Part shown: positions 31,932-42,536 of the stretch, in pieces
Layout of the letters: each line of letters begins with the position of its first letter
Numbering within the stretch: the first letter of the stretch is position 1
DNA from: Amorphophallus konjac
Taxonomy: Eukaryota; Streptophyta; Magnoliopsida; Alismatales; Araceae
DNA length: 64,000 nucleotides
Reading direction: 5' to 3'
Assembly: GCA_022559845.1 (NCBI GenBank)
Contig: JAHNEJ010000232.1
Span: forward strand, 39,204-103,203
Program-made: the position numbers and the translations under genes
The notes under the pieces: model-generated
What the model saw: the letters and a program-made list of their open reading frames with translations, nothing else
The model's database searches: none
What the model was told of the DNA's origin: nothing

Positions 31932-34900
31932 CTAGTCATCTCTCTCCTCCCTCCTCTGCCGGGGATCCCTAGGGGGCCTCTGCGAACCCTGAGAAGCCGT
32001 GCTCGCCTCGCCCTGCGGTGGCACTCCAGCCTCGAAGGCGCGACGACGCTCCTCGACCGAAGAAACCAGATAGTTGCCCATGGAAAAAGAACCAGACTGA
32101 CGAAGTCGCGCCCCGCGTTCCTTTGCCCTCTGGTACCGCTCCTCGCTCTCCCGAAGCCTCCCCTCCGCCGTGCCAAGACTCAATCAGAGCTCCAGCAGCT
32201 GGGTCTCCAGAGCCCTCCTCTCGATCTGATCCCGCTGTCGCTCCTCCCTATCCCTCTCCCTCTCTCTCTCCACGCTCTCCCTATCCCTCTCTCTCTCCTC
32301 TCTATCCCTCATCGCCTCCCTCCTTGACAGCTCGAGGGCGATCCGCAGATCCAGCACGTCACGAGGGAGCTCCTCAGCCTCCTGTCGACGCTCCTCCTCC
32401 ATCTCCACAATCCGGGCGTCACGCTCCGCCACCCGAGCGTCGCACTCCTGCTCGGCACGAACAGCACGCGCCAGGGCCTCTCGGATCTCGGCCACCTGTC
32501 AAAGCACACATGCACCGTAAGAGAACAGTGATAGAAGGAGGGCAGCCAGAAGGAGAGTCGAGGTCAGGCAAACGCTCACTCGAGCCTCGCGGTCACGCTC
32601 GGCCTCCTCAGCCTGAGCCACCGCATACGCCAGCTGCTCCTGGAGGGTAGAAACCTCCGGAGGAGGGCCCCGCGAACTGGAACCCGCTCCACCAGCTGTC
32701 CCGGCTGCCGCTGTCTGGTGGGCCCGCTGAAACACGGGGCAAACGTCAGTCAAAGGCTAAGCATCAAAAATCCTGGTCACAAAAAATGCATCGCATAAAC
32801 TCACCAGGATCTCCAACTCCTGTCGGATGGCCACCAACTGCCGCCTGGCATCCGCCAACTGGGCCCGCAGGTCGGCGATCATGTTGTCACGAGCATCCTG
32901 CATTGTACATAAGTTAGTACCACATGCATATACATATAGAAAGAGTGAAGCATTCTCATTTCACTTACCCCTGCCATACCACCAAGGAAGAGGCGGTCCC
33001 CATACGTAGCCTGGTATCGTCTCAGGTAATCAGTACTGTCCTATACATGGGACACCACTGGGACCCCGCCCTGCTGCCAGTCCTAGTACTGTGCTGGGAA
33101 GCGCGTACGCCAGTCCACGACCTTCGCCTTCCCCTTGGTCTTCCGCCCAATGCGGGCCGGCTCTTCTACATCAACCCACTCCTGGGCTAGCCCCAACGTC
33201 CTCATAACCAACCTCAGCCGAAGCGGCTCGATCTCGTTCAAGCAATGGACCCACACGTCCCGCCTAAAATGAGGAAGACCCGCTACAACCCAAGGCTGGC
33301 CAGCGTCGCCCATGCCCAGGAAGGGTCTCCACACCACCTACGTCACCATACATACATCATGTTAGTTACCATTCAGTCACATGCATAAGAAAACACAAAA
33401 AAACATACGCATCATACCATGGCCTCGGGATACTCGCTCAGCTCCCGACGAAGCGACGCCAGCTGGTAGCCGTGGGGTGCTGCAACCACGACCGGCCTCC
33501 ACCACCGCGCCAGAGGCACGGCCCTCCTGTTCCCATGCCTAGCCCTCCCCATCGGGAAATAGTAATAGCTCCACACCTGCATCCATCATACATCGTTAGT
33601 ACAATAATTGCATATTTAACTGTGGGAATGCATAAATAAAATGTTTACCTGGAGAAAAGGTGCGAAGCCGCTGACTATCGTCTCCTTCTCCAAAGTCTGG
33701 GAGAGATCGGCAATCAAATGGGCAAGCAGAGCCGCTCCCCACGCGTAGTGTCCCACTCTGTCCAGATCCGCCAAGATCCCGAGGAAACGGCAGTGGATGC
33801 CATCCCCCTTCGTCCCCAGCAGAAGGCGACCCAGGAAGAAGAAAAGAAACCTCCGAAGGTCTAGATCCACCAGCTCCCTCTCGCTCGGATCCTGGGTGAA
33901 AGCTGCGCGGGCATCTCCCTCCAATCGTGCCAGAAACTCCGCTCTAGTCTCGCTAACCCGCTGGCGCGGGTCGACGAATCCGAGCGCCTCCATGATCTCC
34001 ACTCGGCCAACTACCCTGCTGTCTCTATCAGTCACACTCGTCTTTAACCACAGCAGGTCCAGGGCACTCTCTCGGTAGTCGGGGTAGGTGACCCCGCTCA
34101 CCGCCTCTCCGTCAACTCGTAGCCCGGTAATCCGAGCCACGTCCTCTAGTGTTGGCACCATGTGCCCCCAGGGCATCAGAAACGCCCGGCTCGGTGCGTG
34201 CCACCGCTCCCTCAGTGCCTGGATAAGAGGAAGGTCGAGCCGGAAGGGCTCGATCCTAAGGAAAGCTCCAAAGCCCATGGCGTCCACGCGCGCCCTCTGG
34301 AAGTCCGGCAGCCCACGGTATGCTGCAACCACTAGGGACCAGCTGATCCGTCCCTTCATCACGCCCTGCACACCACAAAACCAATAGAGAACACATCAGC
34401 ATCATGAATAGTAATAAACAATAACACTGTATATACTACTTATTCATTTTATTTTATTTTATTTTTTTAAAATATTTTTTTTGTGTGGAGGCGTCCAGGC
34501 CCCTGGACGCCTCCTTTCCATTTCCTTTATTTTCTTTTATTTTTAGAAAAACCCCAAAACCAAAACAAAAAATATATTAATAATATATATATTATCATGG
34601 AGGCGTCCCAGGCACTGGACGCCTCCTTTTTTTTAATTATATTTCTATTATTTTCGTAAAAAAATAAAAAAAGAAAAAAAGAAAAAGAAAATGTGGAGGC
34701 GTCCAGGGCCCTGGACGCCTCCTTTCCCTCACTCCCCGGCCTTCTCTCACAGCCTCTCGCCCGTCCGTTTAGCCTATTGAACCACAGAGTGAGAGTTCCG
34801 AGGGGCTTACCGGATCGTGCTCGTCCTCTCCCGCGTCGCCAGCGTCCACTGCAGCCTCCAAGGCCAAGGAAGAGCCTCCTCACCCGCGGCAATCTCCTCC

Positions 34901-34998
34901 GCCGCAGCAGCCTCCTCGGCATCATCCCTCAGCCTCCTCGGACGACGAGCCCGTCGTTTCCGCTTCTGTGGACCCTGGCTCGATCCTCCTCGCTCCAT
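31932..34998 (-). pseudogene. Antisense gene P3: plant mobile domain plus coiled coil, seven exons, decayed
   Basis: Inferred exons: 34998-34811 (start, Arg-rich), 34365-33649 (PMD core with RAFLMPWGHMVPTLEDV), 33576-33418 (WSYYYFPMGRARH), 33337-32970, 32897-32805, 32726-32580, 32495-31932 (charged coiled coil rich in RERERDREERQRDQ). Exon borders match P1, but the intron between 33418 and 33337 is absent in P1. Damage: exon 1 ends in a different phase from exon 2, TAG at 33083 and another TAG about 40 bp downstream, a one-base deletion near 32990, and TGA at about 32183. The promoter (palindrome and TATA) is well preserved. Confidence 0.75.
34487..34722. repeat. Three LTR-type palindromes in intron 1 of P3
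   Basis: 28-bp inverted repeats at 34487-34514, 34599-34626 and 34695-34722, arms GGAGGCGTCCAGG/CCTGGACGCCTCC with small variations, about 100 bp apart in A/T-rich spacers as in the LTR U3. Confidence 0.9.
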
Positions 34999-35078
34999 TG
35001 GGACGAAGAATGGGTCGTCTGGATTGACTGGGCGATTTGAATGAACAGTAATTGAGCAAAGGGGGGGAGGCCCCCCCA

Positions 35079-35257
35079 TATATATAGAATCCAGCCTCTT
35101 TGGGGCGTCCAGGCGCCTGGACGCCCCCATCTTTTTTATTTTTTTTCAAAATTCAAAAAATTTTGGGGCGTCCAGGCGCCTGGACGCCCCCAAAACAAAA
35201 AAAAACTAAAAAAATAAAAAAATAAAACATAGGGGCGTCCAGGCCCCTTGACGCCCC
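35079..35257 (-). promoter_or_regulatory. Promoter of antisense gene P3: three palindromes and a TATA box
   Basis: Palindromes at 35232-35257, 35165-35190 and 35102-35127 (GGGGCGTCCAGG/CCTGGACGCCCC) are followed, reading leftward, by a 15-bp gap and TATATATA (35079-35086). The ATG is 81 bp further on at 34998. The LTR has the same order with a 14-bp gap. Confidence 0.75.
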
Positions 35258-35417
35258 TATAATAAATTTTTTTTTAAAAAAAAGATAAGAGTATGTATAA
35301 TCCAAATAAAAAAAAACACAAAGAAAAAATAAAAACCACAAAAAAGATAATAATAATTAAGGGAACTGGTCCGAAAAATCAATGCCAGATTTTATTCCAT
35401 CAGAGAAGCAGAATGAG

Positions 35418-36830
35418 CTACATCAGGGGTTTAGGCGCCTTAGGCCTTAACTTCCCCAGTTCGGTTACATAAGCCCTCCACGGCTCGCATTCTTCCACCA
35501 CGTGCGCTAAGGCCTTTCCCGCAACACTTGTCTTCCAGGTAGCTTTAATGGCCTTCGCTTCTTTCGCGTCCGCTTCAGTGCCCAACTCCCTTTTCTTCAA
35601 AGGAACGATGCCAGTCGGTGACGGGAACGAATGGCGTGGGATGCCAATCTGGAGGCAGCACCGATGCGCATTATAAAGGACGAACTCGGTCGCGCCGATC
35701 AGTTGAAGATCAACTTCGGGAGAAGGCCTCATGAGGAGATCTAGCGAAAGCAAACATGCCGGTGCGCAAGTAAAGAAGCCTTGTGTCACGGTGCGGAAGT
35801 GAGACCGCCAGTCTTCACGTTTCTTCAGCCACGGAACACGGTTCACTACAGTACCACCGAAGCCTAACACGTCGGCTATGTGGTGAAGCGGGCTTTGTTG
35901 GAAGAGCTTCGAAGCAGTTGGCATTCCCTCGCGGTGGTCGAATTTGAAGTGTAAATCAAGCCAGCAATTCAAGACAAGTGCGCAACCAAAAGGAGGCTTA
36001 CCCATGCTCGAGGCAGTAAGGTCGCTGTAAAGATAGGCAAGAACAGCGGGTCCCACCCTCTTTCCACGCCAGATCCCGCAGATAGCACTTAGTTGGTCTT
36101 CCTCCACTATGTTATCGGTATAAGGAAACAAGAGAGCACCCGCCAGACAAATGGTGAACCCCTTCATGATTCCCTCCAAATAGTCATCGTCTGGTGACCC
36201 TCTCAGGGCGTCCATGACCCACTCCGCAAGCTTTTGGAGATCGATCCCCTTTTGAGTACGGACCTTTCTGGCTGCGTTGGGCGGCATGAAGCTTCCAAGG
36301 ACGCTTTCGGAAGTCACCCGTGTCAGCATCCGCATAGCCTTCACCTTCCCGTCACTCTTGAATTTCTTCAATCCGAGCAGAAGTTCCACCTCCTCGAGGA
36401 GGATGGTCACCTCGAAGGTCGGGAAGATAAAAGTGTGGGTCTGGGGATGCCAGATCTCCACTAGTGCGCCCATAGCCGCCCAGTCCATACGAATCTTCTC
36501 ATAGTGTTTGGCGTGAATAAGGAGCCCCTGCAGATGCCACTTTGAGAGTATGGCCCTCATGCCAATGGAGATGTTGGAAGTTAGCTTTGAAAGCCATGGC
36601 AGTTTGGAAAACTTCCTCGGGCCTGGGAAGAGTGGATATGACTGGAAGAGAAAAGAAAGAAGAAGAAAGGAAGGAAGTAAGAAGAAGGTTCACGTGGAGA
36701 AATTTGAAACGAATCAGCTTACCATATGCGACATGATCGTCCCACTCAAATGACCCTCAAGGTCGGAGAGTCGCCTGATCTCGCTGTTAGGCCTGCTCCT
36801 CTTCATAACGCGGGAAGACTCTCCTTCCAT
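35418..36830 (-). CDS. Antisense gene P4: intact two-exon PMD/DUF7745-like protein
   Basis: Exon 1 is 36830-36723 (36 codons) and ends CATATG before GTAAGC. Exon 2 is 36641-35418, beginning after a pyrimidine tract and CTTCCAG. The join is phase 0 and the frame is open, giving 443 residues. Exon 1 has RRLSDLEGH as in P1 exon 1. Exon 2 has LPWLSKL, then IWHPQTHTFIFPTFEV and LLEEVELLLGL, the signature shared by PMD and the related DUF7745 proteins of plants. A TATA-like TATAAGAA (36918-36925) lies about 90 bp before the ATG. The function of this family is unknown; it is more distant from P1-P3 than they are from each other. No stop or frameshift was seen. Confidence 0.75.
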
Positions 36831-38016
36831 CCTAAAACCTCTAGATTCTCCTCTCCTTCCTCTCCTGAGCTTCCAAAACCCACCTTGGTCCATTTGAATG
36901 AACTAGCCTTAGGAGAGTTCTTATAGGAAGGGAAGGGCGCTACAGGATAAAACATGTCACATCAGTGGTCATTGTCAAAATTTTGTCTGGATCTCCTTTG
37001 TACTGTGGTGCGATTCTGCTATGATTCTGCTACTTTCTGATGTTGCTAACCTTTGCTGGCCTGTGCAGGTTTTACTAACGGACATCTTTATCCTATCTCC
37101 TGTCCCACCTTTCAATGGTTGATCCCACCTTGTCATGCATCCTAGTATATGATACATACGCTACTAGAACATGTCAAGGACCTTGCGGCCCGAACGAATC
37201 TGGGATTTGAGTTCCCCTTTAACAAAAACGATGATGATCCCGGGAGAATTTGGGTTGTACGGATAGGCCGTTAATTTGTGGTAGCATGGGGACGACGGTT
37301 CTATTCAGTGAGTTGGTGCGCGGATAAACGGGCCCCAGCCCAGTGTCGGCTCACCGGATCGGTATCCTGATCCGTTCTTAACAAGTTGACAATATTATCC
37401 TTGGCTATTTTCTATTTTAGTTTGTTTTAAATTTTTCTTTAAACCCAGCATGCATTCATATAGGACTTTGATTTATTATGGAAGATCATTCAAGTGATTC
37501 GATTGTGAAAGCCGTTGTGTTTCAATTCCCACAAATATGAGATATTCCACTCCGAATGAAATACTGAGTTTCCTTGAGACAGCCCTACGCTGCTCTTCCA
37601 AAGGAGACCCTTGTTTGGACAGACCCTCAGATATTCCTTTACTTTTGACCTTGTTTGACCCACCTTGGCCGCAGCACTTCCACATTGGCTGGTAACCGCT
37701 CCCCAAAGGTGAAACCTGCAGGTTTATGACCCAGGTACTTCCACACCGAGAAGTTGGTCTCTTTTTTTCGTGCCTGAGCACACATCTCACCCTCCCTTAT
37801 TTGATCTCCGTCCGAACAATCGTCTATATTTGAAAGACCTTCTTCAAGGTCGCCTCATTGAAACTCCAAGAAAGATTCCAAACAGTAACGTCAAAAGCGT
37901 GTCTCATCACACCTTGGCATCAACTTATCAGTCCGCTCCCACTTCATTTCACTCCACTTCGATACCATTCCACTACGTGTCGCTCCCTTGCAAAGCAGAC
38001 GCCAAGGCGGGGCAGC
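36831..38016 (+). other. 3' end of element B internal region with polypurine tract
   Basis: No gene recognised. The last bases before the 3' LTR, AAGGCGGGGCAGC (38004-38016), are purine-rich and serve as probable polypurine tract. The P4 promoter occupies the first 100 bp. Confidence 0.55.
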
Positions 38017-38277
38017 TGTAGACACGTCATTCTCGACGTCTCCTGAGAAAGTCTCATATTACTATACAACGCCCCGCAACGGCTTATGCATTTCGAATCA
38101 CTCGAGTGCTTCCTTTTCTTGGGTCTTCTTCTGCCTTTTTCGGCATTCGGAATCGTCCCGTCACAGCATTCGGACAGTGTCAACACCAGTCAGACACATC
38201 AGGAGATTCCGGAATCAGGAAGGGTGTCTGACGGGCGGCCGCCGACGTCTGATTTGAGGACCCGGGTGGGTCTTAAT

Positions 38278-38906
38278 GGGGGCGTCCAGGCCCCTGGACG
38301 CCCCCATCTTTTTAATTCATTTTATTATTTTCTCAGGGCCCAAACCAAATAAAAAATATATATATTAATGGAGGCGTCCAGGGCCCTAGACGCCTCCATA
38401 AAAACAAAAATAAAAAATGTGTGTAAAATGCCAGTTGGCATAAAAAAAACAAAAATAAATAAAAAAATATATATATTAATGGAGGCGTCCAGGCCCCTAG
38501 ACGCCTCCATAAAAACAATTATAAAAAAATCAAAATGCCAGCCTTGGCACAAAAGACAAATAAAAAAATAAAATAATATATTTATGGAGGCGTCCAGGCC
38601 CCTGGACGCCTCCATCAACTCTCTCACGGGCGCCGCTCACCGAACGACGGTTTGTCGTGTGTGAAAAAATTCAAATTATAGAGACGTCCAGTCAGCTGGA
38701 CGCGCCCATTTCTGAATCACGAGGCGCCGCTCACAAAACCACGCGTTGTGCCAAACCGCGTGCGGCCGTCGTCTGTTTTCGGTGGACCTGTTTGAGGCGT
38801 CCGGATACCTGGACGCCTCCACAAAAGTATTCCAAAAAAATATATAAAAATAGAATAAAATATTAATTCAGCCCTGATGGAGGTGTCCAGGATCCTGGAC
38901 GCCTCC
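38278..38906. repeat. Palindrome array in 3' LTR U3
   Basis: The same seven palindromes as in the 5' LTR, first 38278-38305 and last 38879-38906. In this LTR the U3 is transcribed, so the retrotransposon RNA would carry seven potential hairpins near its 3' end. Confidence 0.95.
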
Positions 38907-38920
38907 ACCCTCCGTAGCTC

Positions 38921-38928
38921 TATAAATA
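38921..38928 (+). promoter_or_regulatory. TATA box of element B 3' LTR
   Basis: TATAAATA, 14 bp after the last palindrome, identical in context to 15588. It could drive read-out transcription into element C. Confidence 0.7.
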
Positions 38929-39557
38929 GAGGCCCACCCCCTCAGTTCTGGAAGAGCTTCGAAGTGACCCGATAGGCTGCCGGAGCCCAGAGGCTACGGA
39001 GTCATTTTCTAACCCGTGGGCTCTTTTGTAGGTGGAGGTTCTGCCGGCTTCTCGGGTGCTCACGCTCGCGAGAGGAAGGTCGTCTTCATCCACCGCGCTT
39101 CCACGTCGTCCCCACGCTGCCGGAGCTCCGCCGGATTTCACCATCGGCACATTCAATAAGCCAATTCTTTCCTTTTCTTTGTTGTTCCTTTTGCATTCAT
39201 CATCTTGCATCCCCTATCCCCCTTCATAAGGGCGCCTTTTCTTATACACTTCTTACATCCATCATCTCATTTTCCTCCTACTCGAGTCTGAGAGGGGTTT
39301 AAAAGATAACACCAACCAGGTGTGTGTCTTGCCATCATTTCGTTATTTTTATCGCAAGGATTTGAATACTACACCTCCATCTTTCTAATCCACTTGTCAT
39401 TTGTTTGTCGTTGCTTTGCAAGGGTAGTCGAGGAAAGCCCTCTCCGTCGGCCGGCCGAAGGGGGAGGAAGAAGCAACCCGCCATCTCTCGCTCTTGATGT
39501 AGGCGCGATCACCTTCTTATTTTTGGGGTCTTTTGGCCCCTGGCGATCACATATTGT

Positions 39558-40025
39558 TCTCGAGGCCGCGGCGAGTCACTTCCCCAATGGCCATTTAAAT
39601 TTCCGTTCTTACTTGTTATATTCTTATCTATTCATGTTCTCGAGGCCGCGGCGAGTCACTTCCCCAATGGCCGTTTAAATTTCTGTTCTTATATTCTCCT
39701 TATATTCTGTTATATTCTGCTCATATTCTCGAGGCCGCGGTGAGTCACTTCCCCAATGGCCGTTTAAATTCACGTTCTTGTACGTTATATTCTTATCTGT
39801 TTATGTTCTCGAGGCCGCGGCGAGTCACTTCCCCAATGGCCGTTTAAATTCCTGCTCTTTGTATTCTCTTTATATTCTGTCATCTTATTATCTGCTCATA
39901 TTCTCGAGGCCGCGGCGAGTCACTTCCCCAATGGCCGTTTCAATTCTTGTTATTTAATTTCTGCACCATTCCCGTCCCCCCCGAGGCCACAGCGAGTCAC
40001 TTCCCGCTATGGCCGTTTAACCCCC
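39558..40025 (+). repeat. R-U5 subrepeats, six units
   Basis: Six copies of the GGCCGCGGCGAGTCACTTCC block, one more than in the 5' LTR; the additional unit accounts for the 82-bp length difference. Confidence 0.9.
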
Positions 40026-40202
40026 ATATTTGCTATATCACACTTGTCCCGCTCGCCCCGCCGGAGCAATCTCCCGTGGTGGCCCCTTCTCTCTCTTCTC
40101 TTATTTCTGTATTGCAGCAAAATAAACACCAAAAAAAAAGAGGAGCCCGCGCGCGCTCCGCGTCTTCTCCGCTCTTCCCCGAACCGCGTGACGTCGCTCA
40201 CA

Positions 40203-40207
40203 TGCCC
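40203..40207. repeat. Target site duplication of element B (right)
   Basis: TGCCC directly after the CA end of the 3' LTR. Confidence 0.85.
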
Positions 40208-41842
40208 CTCCCCTCCTTTTACACCACCATCCAATCATCTTACCAAGTGGACACATTAGGGGATCTTCTCAAGGGCGTAGCATGGTAAATGAAGTTGACA
40301 GGCATGTTGACCACAGTGGCCAACCAACCTAGGAGCCTAGATCTTCTACACCTGTGTGTCGGATCATCACCTCGATTTGCACCGTTGGGTGCTACACTAG
40401 CGATCTCCTTCTATTCCTCCCCACACCCGATGAGCCCGGCCTTATCCTCAAATTGGAGTCCCTCATATCGGGCAGAAAGCCAAGCCATCCGCTCATGGCC
40501 AACCCACCCACTAAGAACTTTGGCCCAATCATTTCATTAGAGGAGGATGATCCACCACCATATTGTGAGGACCTTGAGGATGTTGAGATGAACTTAGAGC
40601 TCCTTTCCCCCGGGTACACTTATGTTGATCCTTTTGACCCCTCCCAATGGGAACGCGGGAACCCATGTGATCCGCCCACATCACTTATCACCCACTCCTT
40701 CCTACCCTCACCCACCATGTTGGGCCAAGCCCACCTCTCCCAAGTCCCGGGCAACACAAGGGTAGCTATGACCAAGGAAGATCTACACCTAAGGAACAAG
40801 GAGGTGCCTCTCCCCACGATATCCGCCTTCCTTGACCCCTTCGACCCTTTTGAATGGAAACTCTAATGCCAAACCATACCCCAACACATCAAAGTCATTT
40901 TTGCGTTAGGAAGACATATGTCTTGGCACTTCGAACCACTTGGCATGATTCATATGTCGGGTACATTCATTCATATCACCCACATGTCAAGTAGGAAACA
41001 TGAGTGGTCCATATTCGGATGTAATAGTCCACCTTCATTCATCGTGAGTCTTAAGCATAAAAATGTTAGGAGCATTCATGGATGTCCGGGTCCTCCGGCA
41101 CTCATCACACCCACGCATGAGAGGGACATCTATAGATGCCCCGGCCCACCCACACCCTTCAAAGTCTCCATAGCACCTCTGCATGATTAGTCAAAATATG
41201 GTTGTCCTGGCCCCACTTTGCATATCATGTATCTCCCACTCACACCGCATCGTAGTACTTGGCATGAGCATTTAAGCAAGCAACAAATAACGAGCAGTGA
41301 GAATCACATGAAGCGGGCAAAACCTTGCAAATGCCACTTTGAATTCCAAGTTGGCAACTTGGCAATGGTGACTTTGGAGTAGCTCTACCCTAAGGTCACC
41401 TCCAACTTGAGGGCACGAGGACTTGGAACTTGCCTAGTTTCGAGTGGGCCTGGCAACCTGGCTTATGGGTTGGGCTTTCTAATAGATTTTGGGATTCACC
41501 CCATTTCGCACGTGGCGGGTCTGGTACCCTATATGGGCACCGCGGTGGATCCTAGTGAGAGTTTCGGGCCTACCCCTACCCTTGTGAGAGACGCACTTGG
41601 AGAGCCACCACATATCAGCCTGAGAGCCCGACGTGTGCACACGGAGGCAATACTAGGCGAGCATGGTTCCATCATCGGCAAGAGGGTGTGCCCGAGCCAC
41701 CTTGAGAGGATGAAGGATCGTCCCCTAGTTGTGGACGCAAGGTTGAGTTTGGAGGTCGTGGCTCGCCTGGAGCTACTTTGGAGGACCACTTCCCCGGTGG
41801 ACCCATACTCGACGGAGTCGAGTTCTTCGCACCCCGGGGGTA
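40208..41842 (+). other. Distal internal region of element C
   Basis: Continuation of element C after the insertion. A 170-codon frame (40354-40866) and a 178-codon frame (41407-41943) exist, but neither shows a retroviral motif and the second runs into the LTR, so I do not call genes. The end, CACCCCGGGGGTA just before 41843, is the probable polypurine tract. Confidence 0.5.
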
Positions 41843-41977
41843 TGACGGGGGCATCTCTCACCCTTCACATTTTTCCACAGCTCCAATTGCTCACTGGCAG
41901 TACTCCATTGTGTCCATCACATTTTCTGAGTCTTGGCATGTAATTTTTATATTTTATTTGAGTCATATCATTATAAT
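41843..41977 (+). repeat. 3' LTR fragment of element C
   Basis: Starts TGACGGGGGCATC and matches the first 135 bp of the 5' LTR (11306) almost completely. It is then interrupted by TGTAGTGCCC at 41978. The remaining ~2 kb of this LTR was not found in the window in plus orientation. Confidence 0.8.
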
Positions 41978-42528
41978 TGTAGTGCCCAAAAATTTATGTA
42001 ATAATTTTTGGATTATTTATATGATTTTCTGGAATTTATTAGGAATTTATAAAGGCTAAATAGATTTATAACTAGATTATTGGATTAATAAGTCATTATA
42101 AGGCCCAATTGTGTCAAATAATCAACCTAGCCTATTTAAATAAATTCTAAAAGGTCTATGGACTAAGCCCATTAAGTTTGGCCCATGTTCTAGAAGGTTA
42201 TTTACCCTATTTACAGACAAATACTATTTTTATAGATAATAAAATAGATAATTAACAAAAGAGTTTGAGTTATGTTGAAGTCTATGCACGTTGGATGTAG
42301 CGGTCTATCGTGCGACCGCCACAGTCACGTAACACACTTAGACTGATGCGTTACACTCTGTCAGTTCCGTGAATGGAAGAACGAGTAGAAAGATTGGATC
42401 TTTGGGATCCTATCTACAAGAGACCTAATTGGGAGAACTTGTAAGGTTACTAAGGACTCTTGGGGATCAGGTTCTGACAAATTAAGGACTCTAGAATCAA
42501 TCTAATCCTCAAATCCTAGCCAAAACCC

Positions 42529-42536
42529 TATAAATA
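42529..42536 (+). promoter_or_regulatory. TATA box in LTR-like remnant
   Basis: TATAAATA in AACCCTATAAATAGGACC, about 550 bp after the presumed LTR start. Confidence 0.45.

Larger units (their letters stand above)
14684..40202 (+). mobile_element. Element B, complete 25.5-kb Ogre/Tat-type retrotransposon with antisense genes
   Basis: Both LTRs start TG and end CA and are flanked by TGCCC. The order is LTR, primer site, gag, protease, G-patch, RT, RNase H, second (archaeal-type) RNase H, integrase, then a 12.5-kb 3' region with four antisense genes, and 3' LTR. The second RNase H before integrase defines the Tat lineage; the size and very long 3' region fit Ogre. The coding part has several TAG/TAA stops and a few frameshifts, so this copy is not autonomous. 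It lies in the same orientation as its host element C. Confidence 0.92.
38017..40202 (+). repeat. 3' LTR of element B (2,186 bp)
   Basis: Second copy of 14684-16787, with scattered point differences and one additional R-U5 subrepeat unit. It starts TGTAGACACG, ends GTCGCTCACA, and is followed by TGCCC. Confidence 0.95.
11306..41977 (+). mobile_element. Element C, gag-only LTR retrotransposon split by element B
   Basis: The 5' LTR (11306-13491), the iMet-type primer site and a short gag ORF are followed by internal sequence to 14678. Element B then intervenes, and internal sequence resumes at 40208 and runs to a 3' LTR fragment at 41843. About 135 bp at 11306-11440 and 41843-41977 match nearly base for base, which proves they are the two ends of one element. 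Without B the internal part is only about 2.8 kb and has no pol, so C is non-autonomous, resembling TR-GAG/LARD-type elements. Its 3' LTR is lost from 41978 onward. Confidence 0.65.

Noticed and set aside
32018..32650. 210-codon plus-strand frame, proline/serine-rich
   Set aside because: Shadow of the antisense coiled-coil exon of P3; R/E-rich coding read backwards gives S/P-rich frames.
41407..41943. 178-codon plus frame
   Set aside because: Runs from the internal region of element C into its 3' LTR; no domain and no conservation evidence.
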